From positions 10,958 to 74,957 of the forward strand of contig JBEAXK010000015.1 in NCBI GenBank assembly GCA_041159865.1: a DNA stretch of 64,000 nt, written 5' to 3'. Positions within the stretch are counted from its first letter, which is position 1. The number at the start of each line of letters is the position of its first letter. Position numbers and translations under genes: made by a program. The notes beneath the pieces were generated by a model. The model was not told the DNA's origin. It was given only the letters and a program-made list of their open reading frames with translations, and searched no databases. Below, one piece after another: positions 52,779-61,771 of this stretch. This DNA is from BJGN01 sp041159865. GTDB taxonomy: Bacteria > Bacteroidota > Bacteroidia > Chitinophagales > Saprospiraceae.

Positions 52779-55700
52779 TTACGGATTTATTAAAACCATC
52801 TTACCCATTATATTCTGGTTTAATATAGCTAATTTATAAATGTAAATGCCGTTTGCCAGTGCGTGCCCAAAAGTATCTTTACCATCCCAGCCACCTGCGG
52901 TCAGATTGGTTCCAACTGTTAAACTTCCCAGATCCTCCTGACTTAACTGTCGAACAAGCAAACCTGTTATGGAAAATATCTGAACCTTATACTGATCTAT
53001 ATTTTCTCCCTCACTCAGTGTATAATGAAATCTGGTAAAACGAGAAAATGGATTTGGATAATTCAGGACACGAGTAATTTTTTGTGGTTTAATGACTTCA
53101 AATACCCAGGTTTCTGAATAAGAATCCATACTTAACTGTATTTTATAGGTACCTTCCTGCTCGAAAAAAGGTTGCCAGTGAATGCTTAATTTTCGTCCGT
53201 TTTTCAGCTTCTCCAATACGATTTCGGCTACTTCGTACTTCCAGACAATGGGTTTTAATAGGCCATTTGGGAGAAGTAGAGACGTTATAACAGAAAGGGA
53301 GTCAAATTCCTCAATCCCTCTTTCACTGGTGATCAGAGCCTCTATGACCCATTGAGGTCTTTGAGAAACATGAACTCCTTGTTGCAATCGTTCTCCATCT
53401 AATAGAATTGAAAAAGACCTTTTAAACTTATCGGGTAGATTTAAATTTTTAACTTTTCCTTCATTATTAGCAGGAAAAAAATCATTACCGGGAAGTCCCC
53501 ATTTCCAGGAAATATCAACTTCCCCTTCCAAATCTGTCAAAGACAATTGCCAGGGAATATTCATTATTTCGTAGGGTCGTAATGGCTTAAAAACGAACGA
53601 CTTGCTTGAGGTCAAATTATTTCCCTGGATTATTTTATAAGTCATGGTCAGGGAATCGGTTTTAAAAGAACTTAAATTTTCCAGTTCCCAACTGGCTAAA
53701 AAATACCCATTCCTAAGCATTGAATCTTTAGATAATGAAGCTTTTAAGCTTGCTTTAAACTCGGGTAATGGATGGAACACCGCTTGAATTTTATTCAAAC
53801 TCAAGGGTGTTCGCGTCAACCGATTAGTAATGTTTAGTTTTAGGTGAAGGAAAGGCCAGCCCATTTGATGGAGCTGGCCTTCATGAATACCTAGTTTCAC
53901 AGCCAATATGCTATCTATTTCCTTTAAGAAAAAATCGTTTGCCTGGATAACCCATTGATTCTGTACCAGCGTAATTGCCTTTTTTTCAAAAAGAATGGGC
54001 TTAAATAATGGAAAAGAAGGATCAAATCCAACAATTTCAATATCAAGCGTATCATGGTCAGTAACTTCTCCCTTGAAATCGAGTTGTAGTTCCTTCCACT
54101 TTAAGGCAGGTCCAAGCATTGGGCTGGTGAAAGTTCCCTTATGCCAGACTTTTGAAGGATTACATTGGCTATAAATAATATCATTTGGATTCAATCCCAC
54201 TGATTCATCCAGTTTTCCAAATCCCTTTCTGAACTGGAACGTATAAGGCACAGCCCCTCTTTCTTTTAGAGACCCAACTTTTGTAGCTCCTAAACTTTCC
54301 AGCAATGTAAAAAGGTCTTTTCCATGTTTAACAGCATCTCCCTCCCAAAGCTCAGGTTTATAATCTCCATTTCCTTTTTCCTGTGCAGAATAAATAGATA
54401 CATAAGCACCATGAGGAATTCCTTGCTCAAGAAAAGAGATTAAACCCATTCGACCTGTTTCATTTTTAGTGTCAAAAACCCAGGCATTCATAGCAAAACC
54501 ATTTGATTTAGAATGATATAAGCCACCGGGCGGATTTTTTATCCAATCCCCAGCAAATGTGTCCCATACCATCACCTGGATCGCTGCAGAAAGTAACCAG
54601 GGCCAGGGAGATCCAATGGGCTGTCCATTGTGGATAAATTCCGGGGGATTCTCTAATTCATTCCATTTATTTCGAATGAGTACAGTGTTATAAACAGTCG
54701 CAAAATGCCAGCTTGGGGAAATACTATCCTGACTCTCCATATTCATTCCTTCTAATTTACCTTCCTTAAACTGTTTCGATGAACTTAAACTAAGTTGAAA
54801 TGGCGATTGTCTCGCATAGGTAAACGACTGAAAAGGGAGTATTTTTAATATATTTTCTTCCGTTTCCTCAGGATATGCACGCCAATAACAGATCTCGTCA
54901 ATCATTGGTGAAAAGGGTAAAAGACCCTTCATCACTGAACTATCTTCCTTAAATAATAAAGTTTGGTGTAGAACCTCATTGGTTAAAAAGACAGGCTCAT
55001 TGCCATTTGCTGTAATTCGTTTTTTATCAACTTTCCATTCAAGGTGAATATTCTGGGCGGATAAATCATCAGAAGCTCTGAAGAGTGAAAAATGATTTTC
55101 ATCATTTAGAACGCCATTATCTGTGGGGGATAAGGGAATAAAAAGTCTGTTTTCCACTTGAAGAGGAAACCCTTCTATTCCATCGATATGGAAATAGGAA
55201 ACCTCCAAATTTTCTGTTTTTGAAATTCCAGCCCCATCTGTCCATGCTTGTTTCTTATATTTAATCAATAACCGATAGGTTCCTTTATCCAAATTTTTGG
55301 GTAATGGACACCGTATTTTTATTTTATTTCCAGCGAGTTCTGAAGTGATAACCCCAAAAAAAAGAATATTTTCAGCTAACCCATCCATACTTATTTCGAC
55401 TAAAAGAGAGGTCAGAGGCTCTATACCTAAGGGTAATATTTCCCATTCTAAAAGAAATGAATCATTGCTCATTAAGATAGGATGAGGCGATACACCAACA
55501 GAATGGGCTAAAAAATCTGGTTTCGGGGAGCCAGGTATAGGTAGTCGAACGATTGGATCCCCTTGAAAGGTCAATTGTTGAGCCATAGTGCGCAAAGGCA
55601 TATTTTTACCTAACATTAAGGTATGTATGCCTTTATGAATGACCTTACCCCAAGATGGAAATTCATTTTCACCTTTCATTTGTTCGATGATAACCCGTCC

Positions 55701-57851
55701 CATTTCTGCTAATAAATTTAAAAAACCGACCCCTCGGGTAGCTGCAAACGCTATAGCTCCGCTTTCAGCATAAAATAAAAATCGCTCTCCCTGACTTCGA
55801 AAAGAAGTAAAATGATTGCCTGCATAACAACCTAGTGATATAAACAAGGGTTGCTTATATCCATTCTCGTAAAAACCAGGATTATCAATGTTAAAATCGA
55901 AGGTGTTGGCCGTAGAGTGCCCAAGGAAAATAATCAATCCTACACCTGCATTTACAGCGTTAAAAAATTGCTGGGAATAAGGAATAAAAACGGGTGCTTC
56001 GTTTTCCTTGAAAAAAGAGACTGTCTTTGGTGACCAAGGTAATTTATCCAGTAATACAGTAAAATTTGCCAAAACCTCTCTGATATACTTTTTCTCAGGT
56101 TCATAAGTCCCTCCTCCCAATTGAATGACCTCCTTGATCCATGACGTATTTAATTCCCTTTTTTCCTCAAAAAGGATTACTTTTTTTAAATAAAGCGTTA
56201 TTTCATCTGCTGAAATAGCAGGAATGCGGCCAAAAGAGGTCCAGGGCAAATCGTTTTGAAAAGAACTCACTAACATAGCATCACTCCCCGGGTAACCCCA
56301 GGTAGGAAGTAAGCATGGTTGATTTTCATCTGTTGTCAGGTTATTGGTACGCTGCTTATTTCTGATATCCCGATACTCTCTCCCCTTTCCTAATAATAGA
56401 ATAGCCTTTATAGCATAATTCCGTTGAATGAGCGTATTAACAAATCCCCTTACAGCCAGTGGATGGTTAGGAATACCAAATCCATATTGGTTTTCAAGGT
56501 TTTTTATATCGGCAAGCCATGGGATATAGTTTCCCCCAACGCTACTTTGTCGATAGTCTAAATAAGCCGTGACGGGATTATTCCCATTTTTATCAACCGA
56601 AAGAAAAGGATTTGTAATCATTAACAAATCGATATTCCCTGGAGGTAAAGGTTCCGGAGAAAAAGAATTTTGGGGTAGATTTAACCAAATTACCTTTTTC
56701 TCAGATTGAATGAAATAAAGGGGGGATGATTTCATTAAACTATGGGGCATAAAAATGAAACCATTCTCATCCGTTTTAGTATAATAAACATCCTTATTAT
56801 TCAAGTCCCAAATAACCAGCTTTATTAATTTCTCTTCTGTTTGCAACGCAACGGGAAAGGAATTACCCTTATTCAATATCTCAAATGTATTAGGTATCTT
56901 TAACTGAATAGCTGGATAAGAAAGCGTTACGCAGCCGATAGCAAATTTGTCGTATTCTCCGTTTGTCGCTTTTACCAATACCGAATTATATTCTCTTAGA
57001 TAATCAATGGGAATACTAAATTCGTACGATTTAATGCTGGAAAAAGAAAAAGAGTCAGCCTCTATAAAATAATCATTGATAAAAAACTGTAAATGATGAG
57101 GCTCCTCAAAATCATTCGTAATTAAATGAATGGTTAAAGTTGCTGATAACCTATTAAAAATAGGTATCTGCTTTTTATAGGAAGTAACCCCAGGAGCAGA
57201 AATTTCTGTAATCAGGGTGTTATACCAATCTGAGGCAAAGCCCTCCTTTTCAAAATTAGAAGGTGCCCAGTCGACACCTACCCATTTTTGAAATACTTTC
57301 GCGTGCCTATCCTTATAAACCATCTGTTCTTTCAACTGTATAATTCCCTGATCAGACTTTTTAATCAGGGGCAAATCCACTCTGTTGGCTTGCCTGACCG
57401 ACTTATTTGTTTTTTGCTGCCAACTCAAAAAATAATAGGCTGTATCGGAAAAAAGGCTAAATAATGGGTTAAGGCGATTGGATTTATCCTCTTTAAACAG
57501 GAGGTCATCTGATTTCCCATCATCTCCCTCCCCATAAAATTCCAGATAGGAAGCGGCTCCATTTTCCTTATTTTGATGTATAGCCATGGGTATTGGAACA
57601 CCTAAAGAAAATAGTTCATATTGAAAGTTTAGGGTATCTTCTAATCCAGGGAACCCTTTTTTTATTAATTCATCTACTGAAATACGATAAATACCCTTAT
57701 CCACCAAGGGGATTATCCAGTAATCCTGCCCTATTTGCATCCAGTCTGAATTTTCCCCTAAAAAACGACCTGTTTCTATAGATTGAGTATATGAAATATG
57801 GACGTAAAAGAACAGGATAGCAATAGTGAATAGGCGAACCATTTTTTTCAA
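52779..57851 (-). CDS. C25 (gingipain/PorU-like) cysteine peptidase with T9SS C-terminal domain
   Basis: The 1690-residue protein has a signal peptide (MKKMVRLFTIAILFFYVHISYTQ), a beta-rich N-terminal region, a C25 peptidase domain and several hundred residues of beta-sandwich modules. It ends in a T9SS domain (LNYPNPFSRFTRFHYTL ... NGIYIYKLAILNQNIMGKMVLI). The catalytic pair is visible: His645 in LGHSTAN and Cys675 in SLGCYAGNHF. PorU, the T9SS sortase of P. gingivalis, is of this family but shorter; long forms in this phylum are often called PorU2. Whether it acts as sortase or secreted protease is not shown by sequence alone. Three glycosyltransferase genes follow directly. Confidence 0.82.
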   Translation of the reverse strand: MKKMVRLFTIAILFFYVHISYTQSIETGRFLGENSDWMQIGQDYWIIPLVDKGIYRISVDELIKKGFPGLEDTLNFQYELFSLGVPIPMAIHQNKENGAASYLEFYGEGDDGKSDDLLFKEDKSNRLNPLFSLFSDTAYYFLSWQQKTNKSVRQANRVDLPLIKKSDQGIIQLKEQMVYKDRHAKVFQKWVGVDWAPSNFEKEGFASDWYNTLITEISAPGVTSYKKQIPIFNRLSATLTIHLITNDFEEPHHLQFFINDYFIEADSFSFSSIKSYEFSIPIDYLREYNSVLVKATNGEYDKFAIGCVTLSYPAIQLKIPNTFEILNKGNSFPVALQTEEKLIKLVIWDLNNKDVYYTKTDENGFIFMPHSLMKSSPLYFIQSEKKVIWLNLPQNSFSPEPLPPGNIDLLMITNPFLSVDKNGNNPVTAYLDYRQSSVGGNYIPWLADIKNLENQYGFGIPNHPLAVRGFVNTLIQRNYAIKAILLLGKGREYRDIRNKQRTNNLTTDENQPCLLPTWGYPGSDAMLVSSFQNDLPWTSFGRIPAISADEITLYLKKVILFEEKRELNTSWIKEVIQLGGGTYEPEKKYIREVLANFTVLLDKLPWSPKTVSFFKENEAPVFIPYSQQFFNAVNAGVGLIIFLGHSTANTFDFNIDNPGFYENGYKQPLFISLGCYAGNHFTSFRSQGERFLFYAESGAIAFAATRGVGFLNLLAEMGRVIIEQMKGENEFPSWGKVIHKGIHTLMLGKNMPLRTMAQQLTFQGDPIVRLPIPGSPKPDFLAHSVGVSPHPILMSNDSFLLEWEILPLGIEPLTSLLVEISMDGLAENILFFGVITSELAGNKIKIRCPLPKNLDKGTYRLLIKYKKQAWTDGAGISKTENLEVSYFHIDGIEGFPLQVENRLFIPLSPTDNGVLNDENHFSLFRASDDLSAQNIHLEWKVDKKRITANGNEPVFLTNEVLHQTLLFKEDSSVMKGLLPFSPMIDEICYWRAYPEETEENILKILPFQSFTYARQSPFQLSLSSSKQFKEGKLEGMNMESQDSISPSWHFATVYNTVLIRNKWNELENPPEFIHNGQPIGSPWPWLLSAAIQVMVWDTFAGDWIKNPPGGLYHSKSNGFAMNAWVFDTKNETGRMGLISFLEQGIPHGAYVSIYSAQEKGNGDYKPELWEGDAVKHGKDLFTLLESLGATKVGSLKERGAVPYTFQFRKGFGKLDESVGLNPNDIIYSQCNPSKVWHKGTFTSPMLGPALKWKELQLDFKGEVTDHDTLDIEIVGFDPSFPLFKPILFEKKAITLVQNQWVIQANDFFLKEIDSILAVKLGIHEGQLHQMGWPFLHLKLNITNRLTRTPLSLNKIQAVFHPLPEFKASLKASLSKDSMLRNGYFLASWELENLSSFKTDSLTMTYKIIQGNNLTSSKSFVFKPLRPYEIMNIPWQLSLTDLEGEVDISWKWGLPGNDFFPANNEGKVKNLNLPDKFKRSFSILLDGERLQQGVHVSQRPQWVIEALITSERGIEEFDSLSVITSLLLPNGLLKPIVWKYEVAEIVLEKLKNGRKLSIHWQPFFEQEGTYKIQLSMDSYSETWVFEVIKPQKITRVLNYPNPFSRFTRFHYTLSEGENIDQYKVQIFSITGLLVRQLSQEDLGSLTVGTNLTAGGWDGKDTFGHALANGIYIYKLAILNQNIMGKMVLINP

Positions 57852-57920
57852 GCAAGGTAGTTCGCATTTTGATATACTGTTAGAAAAACTGCGGACAGTA
57901 ATCGCCCTTTTCCAATCTGT

Positions 57921-58523
57921 TTAAAGGGCAGAAAGTAAGCTAATTAATTTATTTGAAAGGATCTCCAGATCTTCTCCAAAGGCAAAAATCCCATCGGTGT
58001 GGCCAGCCATAAAAAGTAATTTCCCATCAACCACAGTTGGATCATCTAATAGTTTATTTATTTCAAAAACCATTTCTGGACTGCCATAAGTAGCATTAGC
58101 GGCGGTTGTTGGGAGTTGGAAAAGAAATTTTTTCCATAATTCCTCATGATGTACATGGATCACCGCCCTAATACCAGGTAACTTATGATAAAATGCGGCA
58201 TGGCTCATTGCTTCTGAGGAAGCAATATGAGGACCCGTGCACCAAAGTTTATTTTGATTGGGATCTGTTTTCAAAACTAATGAAAAATGGGAACCGGAAA
58301 GAAAAGGCATTGAACCGGTCGCTGAGCCAGAAATCAGAAAAGAATCTGCCTGACCATTTCTTTGACTAATATTTCCAAATCCAATACCGTCAGGATAAGC
58401 GCCGATAAGGCTGTAATTATACATTAATTGTCTGTAGGCTATCAAAGAATCGGTCGCAACAGGATCAAATACAGGAGATGGAAACCAAAAAGCCTGATAT
58501 TTAATATAGCCTTCCTCTATCAT
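57921..58523 (-). CDS. class II aldolase/adducin-family protein (MtnB- or Ald2-like)
   Basis: The 200-residue protein has the class II aldolase zinc site: HVHHEELWK supplies an HxH pair and AGHTDGIFAFG the third histidine. GFGNISQR and LISGSATGSMP are typical phosphate-binding parts. Its start overlaps the mtnA stop by 4 bp. Next to mtnA it could be MtnB, the methylthioribulose-1-phosphate dehydratase of methionine salvage, or Ald2, which splits 5-deoxyribulose-1-phosphate in the DHAP shunt. No mtnC or mtnD gene is nearby to favour salvage. Confidence 0.8.
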   Translation of the reverse strand: MIEEGYIKYQAFWFPSPVFDPVATDSLIAYRQLMYNYSLIGAYPDGIGFGNISQRNGQADSFLISGSATGSMPFLSGSHFSLVLKTDPNQNKLWCTGPHIASSEAMSHAAFYHKLPGIRAVIHVHHEELWKKFLFQLPTTAANATYGSPEMVFEINKLLDDPTVVDGKLLFMAGHTDGIFAFGEDLEILSNKLISLLSAL

Positions 58524-59647
58524 ATTCCAAAAAAGCGTTTGATATCCGTTTCATTTGCCGGACAAATCCCCATTGCGGTTATTAAGCCTCCAGTAATAAG
58601 CCGGGCAGGAGTAACATCAAAACCATAATTTGCTGCAGGTACGTCAAATGGAGAAATACGCACTTTACCTATTTTCTCGCCATCCCAGCCTTCTACCCAG
58701 TGAATTTCGTCAGAACTGCGCTCCTCAATGGGTATTTCTAATATTCCATCGCCAATATTTGAATCTAAAGAAGAAACAGGCAAGCCCACATAAAAAGGAA
58801 TTTGATTATCAAAAGCAGCAAGGGCCTTCAAATATGTTCCAATTTTATTGGCGACATCTCCATTTCTGGTAGTCCTGTCCGTACCTACCAGGACCATGTC
58901 GACAAGACCATGTTGCATGATATGACCACCTGTATTATCCGTTATCAGGGTAAAAGGAACTTTTTGTTCCTGCAATTCAAAAGCAGTCAGGCGGCTTCCC
59001 TGATTACGGGGTCTGGTTTCATCGACCCATACATGAACCGGAATTCCCTCTTTTTGAGCAGCATAAACAGGTGCTGTTGCCGTACCAATATCAATACAAG
59101 CTAACCAACCAGCATTACAATGCGTCAAAATATTTACTGGTTTACCTGTTTTTGCAAATATTTTCTTTATCACTTCTAAACCCGCCAAACCAATACTTTC
59201 ACATTCATTCACGCTATCATCACTCCATTTTAGAGCTATTCTTAAGGCAAGAGAAACGGCGGCTTCCTTTAAAGCATCAAATCCATCAAACGACTGAAAA
59301 GACAAAGGGGTTAATGCTTTTTTTTGAACCTCAATAGCATAAAATAAATCTATTGCGGTTGGGCGCGTAACCGCCAGTCTGTCGGAAATAGCAGAGATAT
59401 AATCTTTCAAAGAAATATTAGCCGTCATTTCGCGGAGCGCCAGATAAAAAGCGAATGCTGCAGTACCTCCGATTTGCGGTGCCCCACGAACCGACATATT
59501 TTCGATAGCGCGTGCGGCATCTTCCAGGTTTTTTAATTTCAGGATATTTACTGAAAAGGGTAAATCCCGCTGATCTATGACACAAACATCTTTGCTTTCA
59601 GACTCATCTAACCAGATTGTTCGATAATATTTATCCTGAAGAAACAT
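58520..59647 (-). CDS. mtnA: S-methyl-5-thioribose-1-phosphate isomerase
   Basis: MtnA isomerises methylthioribose-1-phosphate (and 5-deoxyribose-1-phosphate) to the ribulose form. Conserved segments are MSVRGAPQIGGTAAFAF, NILTHCNAGWLA with the catalytic cysteine, VWVDETRPRNQGSRLTAFEL, and VLVGTDRTTRNGDVANKIGT with the catalytic aspartate. Length (375 residues) is typical. It forms a translationally coupled pair with the class II aldolase gene. Confidence 0.95.
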   Translation of the reverse strand: MFLQDKYYRTIWLDESESKDVCVIDQRDLPFSVNILKLKNLEDAARAIENMSVRGAPQIGGTAAFAFYLALREMTANISLKDYISAISDRLAVTRPTAIDLFYAIEVQKKALTPLSFQSFDGFDALKEAAVSLALRIALKWSDDSVNECESIGLAGLEVIKKIFAKTGKPVNILTHCNAGWLACIDIGTATAPVYAAQKEGIPVHVWVDETRPRNQGSRLTAFELQEQKVPFTLITDNTGGHIMQHGLVDMVLVGTDRTTRNGDVANKIGTYLKALAAFDNQIPFYVGLPVSSLDSNIGDGILEIPIEERSSDEIHWVEGWDGEKIGKVRISPFDVPAANYGFDVTPARLITGGLITAMGICPANETDIKRFFGI

Positions 59648-59666
59648 GATGACAGATTAGGTGGAT

Positions 59667-60548
59667 TTATCGAATAGCCCGATACCTATCTGCATTTGGT
59701 GCATCAATACGCATGAGCACTCTCGAAAAAATATCTTTTTCTTCTGGCGTTCCCCGTTTAAAAATCTCTGTGAGTTCCAGCGCTTTGGCATTAACAAAAA
59801 TCTGGGTAATCATCGCATTTGGATAAGCCATATTCACTTTTTCCATATTGGTGAGAGCCTCCGTTAAAATAACTCTGGCTTTTGCTGCATCCTGGTGCAT
59901 CCCATCCATAGCCAGCCGATGATAAATATACATGGCTTCTCTATAAGCTCTGCAGCGTGGAGAGAGTATATTCTCCAGCAACCAGTACCTATTTCTGCTT
60001 CCGTCCGTTCCCCAACCCGTACCATTTCCCTGAGGTGCATTTGAAATAATATCCAAAGCATTTTGAAAAGCCTGATTACCACCATTTAGCGCAAAAGAAT
60101 CTCCGTCGAGACCTAAAATAACAAAAGCATAAAAGGACAAGACACTACTTAAGTTATCGACAAACGAATTTTTGGAATATTGTATAGGTTGAAATTGCTC
60201 GTAAGAGAAAGTAAAATCCTTATCAATATGATTGATTAGGGTAGTGGCGTAGGTACCAGCACCAAAGACAGGTCTGGTAGCTTGGATAGCTAATTCCGCC
60301 TTAAACGAAGTAGTAGATAATTCTTCCTGAATTGTAAGTAAAAAATTACCTTTAATACGCTCGAAGGGCTGGTAACTACTTTCAGTCCAGCGAGTTGTGT
60401 TCAGAAACTCATTGATACTTTGCTCCAGGGTAACAAAAACTTTAGGATCGACAGTTTGTAGCTTCTGTGTATTTATTTTCACAGAAAAGTTAAACTCCTG
60501 GGCATGGACTGAAACGCTGTAGAGGAGTAAAAGCAGTATTAGTCTCAT
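59667..60548 (-). CDS. porD: DUF4835-family protein, annotated PorD of the type IX secretion system
   Basis: A signal peptide (MRLILLLLLYSVSVHAQ) precedes a 275-residue domain with FNFSVKINTQKLQTVDPKVF, LEQSINEFLNTTRWT, LSFYAFVILGLDGDSF and the C-terminal IFVNAKALELTEIFKRGT. This is DUF4835, which is named PorD in T9SS annotations; its exact function is unclear. It lies 23 bp downstream of the omega-subunit gene in the conserved order bamD-rpoZ-porD. Confidence 0.88.
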   Translation of the reverse strand: MRLILLLLLYSVSVHAQEFNFSVKINTQKLQTVDPKVFVTLEQSINEFLNTTRWTESSYQPFERIKGNFLLTIQEELSTTSFKAELAIQATRPVFGAGTYATTLINHIDKDFTFSYEQFQPIQYSKNSFVDNLSSVLSFYAFVILGLDGDSFALNGGNQAFQNALDIISNAPQGNGTGWGTDGSRNRYWLLENILSPRCRAYREAMYIYHRLAMDGMHQDAAKARVILTEALTNMEKVNMAYPNAMITQIFVNAKALELTEIFKRGTPEEKDIFSRVLMRIDAPNADRYRAIR

Positions 60549-60571
60549 GGTATCTATCTTTGGAGTCAGAT

Positions 60572-60907
60572 TTAATCTTCTATTTCTTTTTCTACATAGC
60601 GATAGGCGATATCACCCCGAATAAACTCCTCTAAAGCGATAATAGAAGGATTAGGCAATCGCTCATAGAATTTAGAAATTTCAATTTGCTCTTTATTTTC
60701 GCTAATTTCTTCAATCGTTTCAGAACTAACGGCAAATTCTTCCAGTTTATTATTTAGTTCCCTTTTCAATTCAACACTGAGTTGCTGAGAGCGCTTGGAA
60801 ATAATAGCTAATGCCTCATAGATATTGGCTGCCTTTCCAGAAATACCATCAATATCGCGAGGTTGAACATTAGGGTCAACACCCTGAACTTTAGTTTTAA
60901 TATCCAT
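60572..60907 (-). CDS. rpoZ: RNA polymerase omega-subunit (Rpb6-like)
   Basis: The 111-residue protein has the omega/Rpb6 core: GKAANIYEALAIISKRSQQLSVELKRELNNKL, followed by PNPSIIALEEFIRGDIAYRYVE. Omega helps assemble and stabilise RNA polymerase. The gene starts one base after the bamD stop codon, so the two are translationally linked, the usual Bacteroidota arrangement. Confidence 0.88.
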   Translation of the reverse strand: MDIKTKVQGVDPNVQPRDIDGISGKAANIYEALAIISKRSQQLSVELKRELNNKLEEFAVSSETIEEISENKEQIEISKFYERLPNPSIIALEEFIRGDIAYRYVEKEIED

Positions 60908-60908
60908 A

Positions 60909-61718
60909 TTATTGAAATAAGTTTAGCTTTTTGTTAATCTCTTCTTTGAAATTTGTTACTTCCTTTACAAAAGTCGATTTTGGATATTTACGCAAGAACT
61001 CATCTACTCTTTTTTGCGCATCTTCTAATCGCTCTTTGCGTTTTTCGTAGATACTGTTTTCCGCCAACAAGAAAGCGGAACGAATAATCATCATACGAAT
61101 ATTCATTGCATTTTCAGTTTCTGGAAAATCCTTTAATAAATTTTCATACGACTGAATAGCCGAATTATACCTTCTCATATTGAAATAGAGCCTACCCTCG
61201 TCCAATACTTTCTCTTCTAATTTATCACGCATTCTTTCAATAAGCTCATTACATTGAGAAACACGCTCACTATTGGGATAAGTATTGATAAAAAGTTGTA
61301 ATTCACTGATTGCCTGTAAGGAATTGGTTTGATCGAGGCGGAAATTAGGTGAAAGCTGGTAATTAGAATAGGCAGACATAAAATCGGCTTCCTGCTTTAA
61401 AGGACTATTCCCAAAAGTCTGGGTGAAATTTTTAAAATAGCTGGACGCTGAAGTATAATTTCCCAGATAATAAAAAGTAAAGGCATACTTATAGTAGATT
61501 TCCTCAGCCTCCTTTTTACCTCTGTAACTACTAATAATAAGTTCTAATAAAGTTTGCGCCTTTTGGTACTCTTCATCTTTATAATAATCCATCGCCGCCT
61601 GATACAGACGTTCAGCATCTCCTGAAGTACGAATTTTTTCAAATTCGCCTTTACAGCCGGAGAAAATCATTGTGCTAAATAGCACAGATAAACCGAAAAG
61701 AATAGTTCTTGTTTTCAT
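60909..61718 (-). CDS. bamD: outer-membrane assembly lipoprotein BamD
   Basis: BamD is a TPR lipoprotein of the BAM complex that inserts beta-barrel proteins in the outer membrane. The product begins MKTRTILFGLSVLFSTMIFSGC, with the lipobox cysteine, and carries five TPR-like helical repeats (RLYQAAMDYYKDEEYQKAQTLLE, YYKYAFTFYYLGNYTSASSYF). I preferred ATG 61718 to 61748 because it begins the lipoprotein signal. About 269 residues, usual for the family. Confidence 0.92.
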   Translation of the reverse strand: MKTRTILFGLSVLFSTMIFSGCKGEFEKIRTSGDAERLYQAAMDYYKDEEYQKAQTLLELIISSYRGKKEAEEIYYKYAFTFYYLGNYTSASSYFKNFTQTFGNSPLKQEADFMSAYSNYQLSPNFRLDQTNSLQAISELQLFINTYPNSERVSQCNELIERMRDKLEEKVLDEGRLYFNMRRYNSAIQSYENLLKDFPETENAMNIRMMIIRSAFLLAENSIYEKRKERLEDAQKRVDEFLRKYPKSTFVKEVTNFKEEINKKLNLFQ

Positions 61719-61771
61719 AGATTTGCAAAAGTAGGTCTTTTTTATCAATTCTGTAGAAATATCGAAAAGTA

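Noticed and set aside
57904..57929. GCCCTTT/AAAGGGC hairpin at the stop codon of the class II aldolase gene, considered as a terminator
   Set aside because: The stem is only 7 bp, overlaps the stop codon, and is not followed by a T-run on the minus strand.
61726..61733. A TACTTTTG box on the minus strand just upstream of bamD
   Set aside because: It matches TAnnTTTG but lies only 8 bp from the chosen start codon and has no TTTG at the -33 distance, so it would give a transcript with almost no leader.
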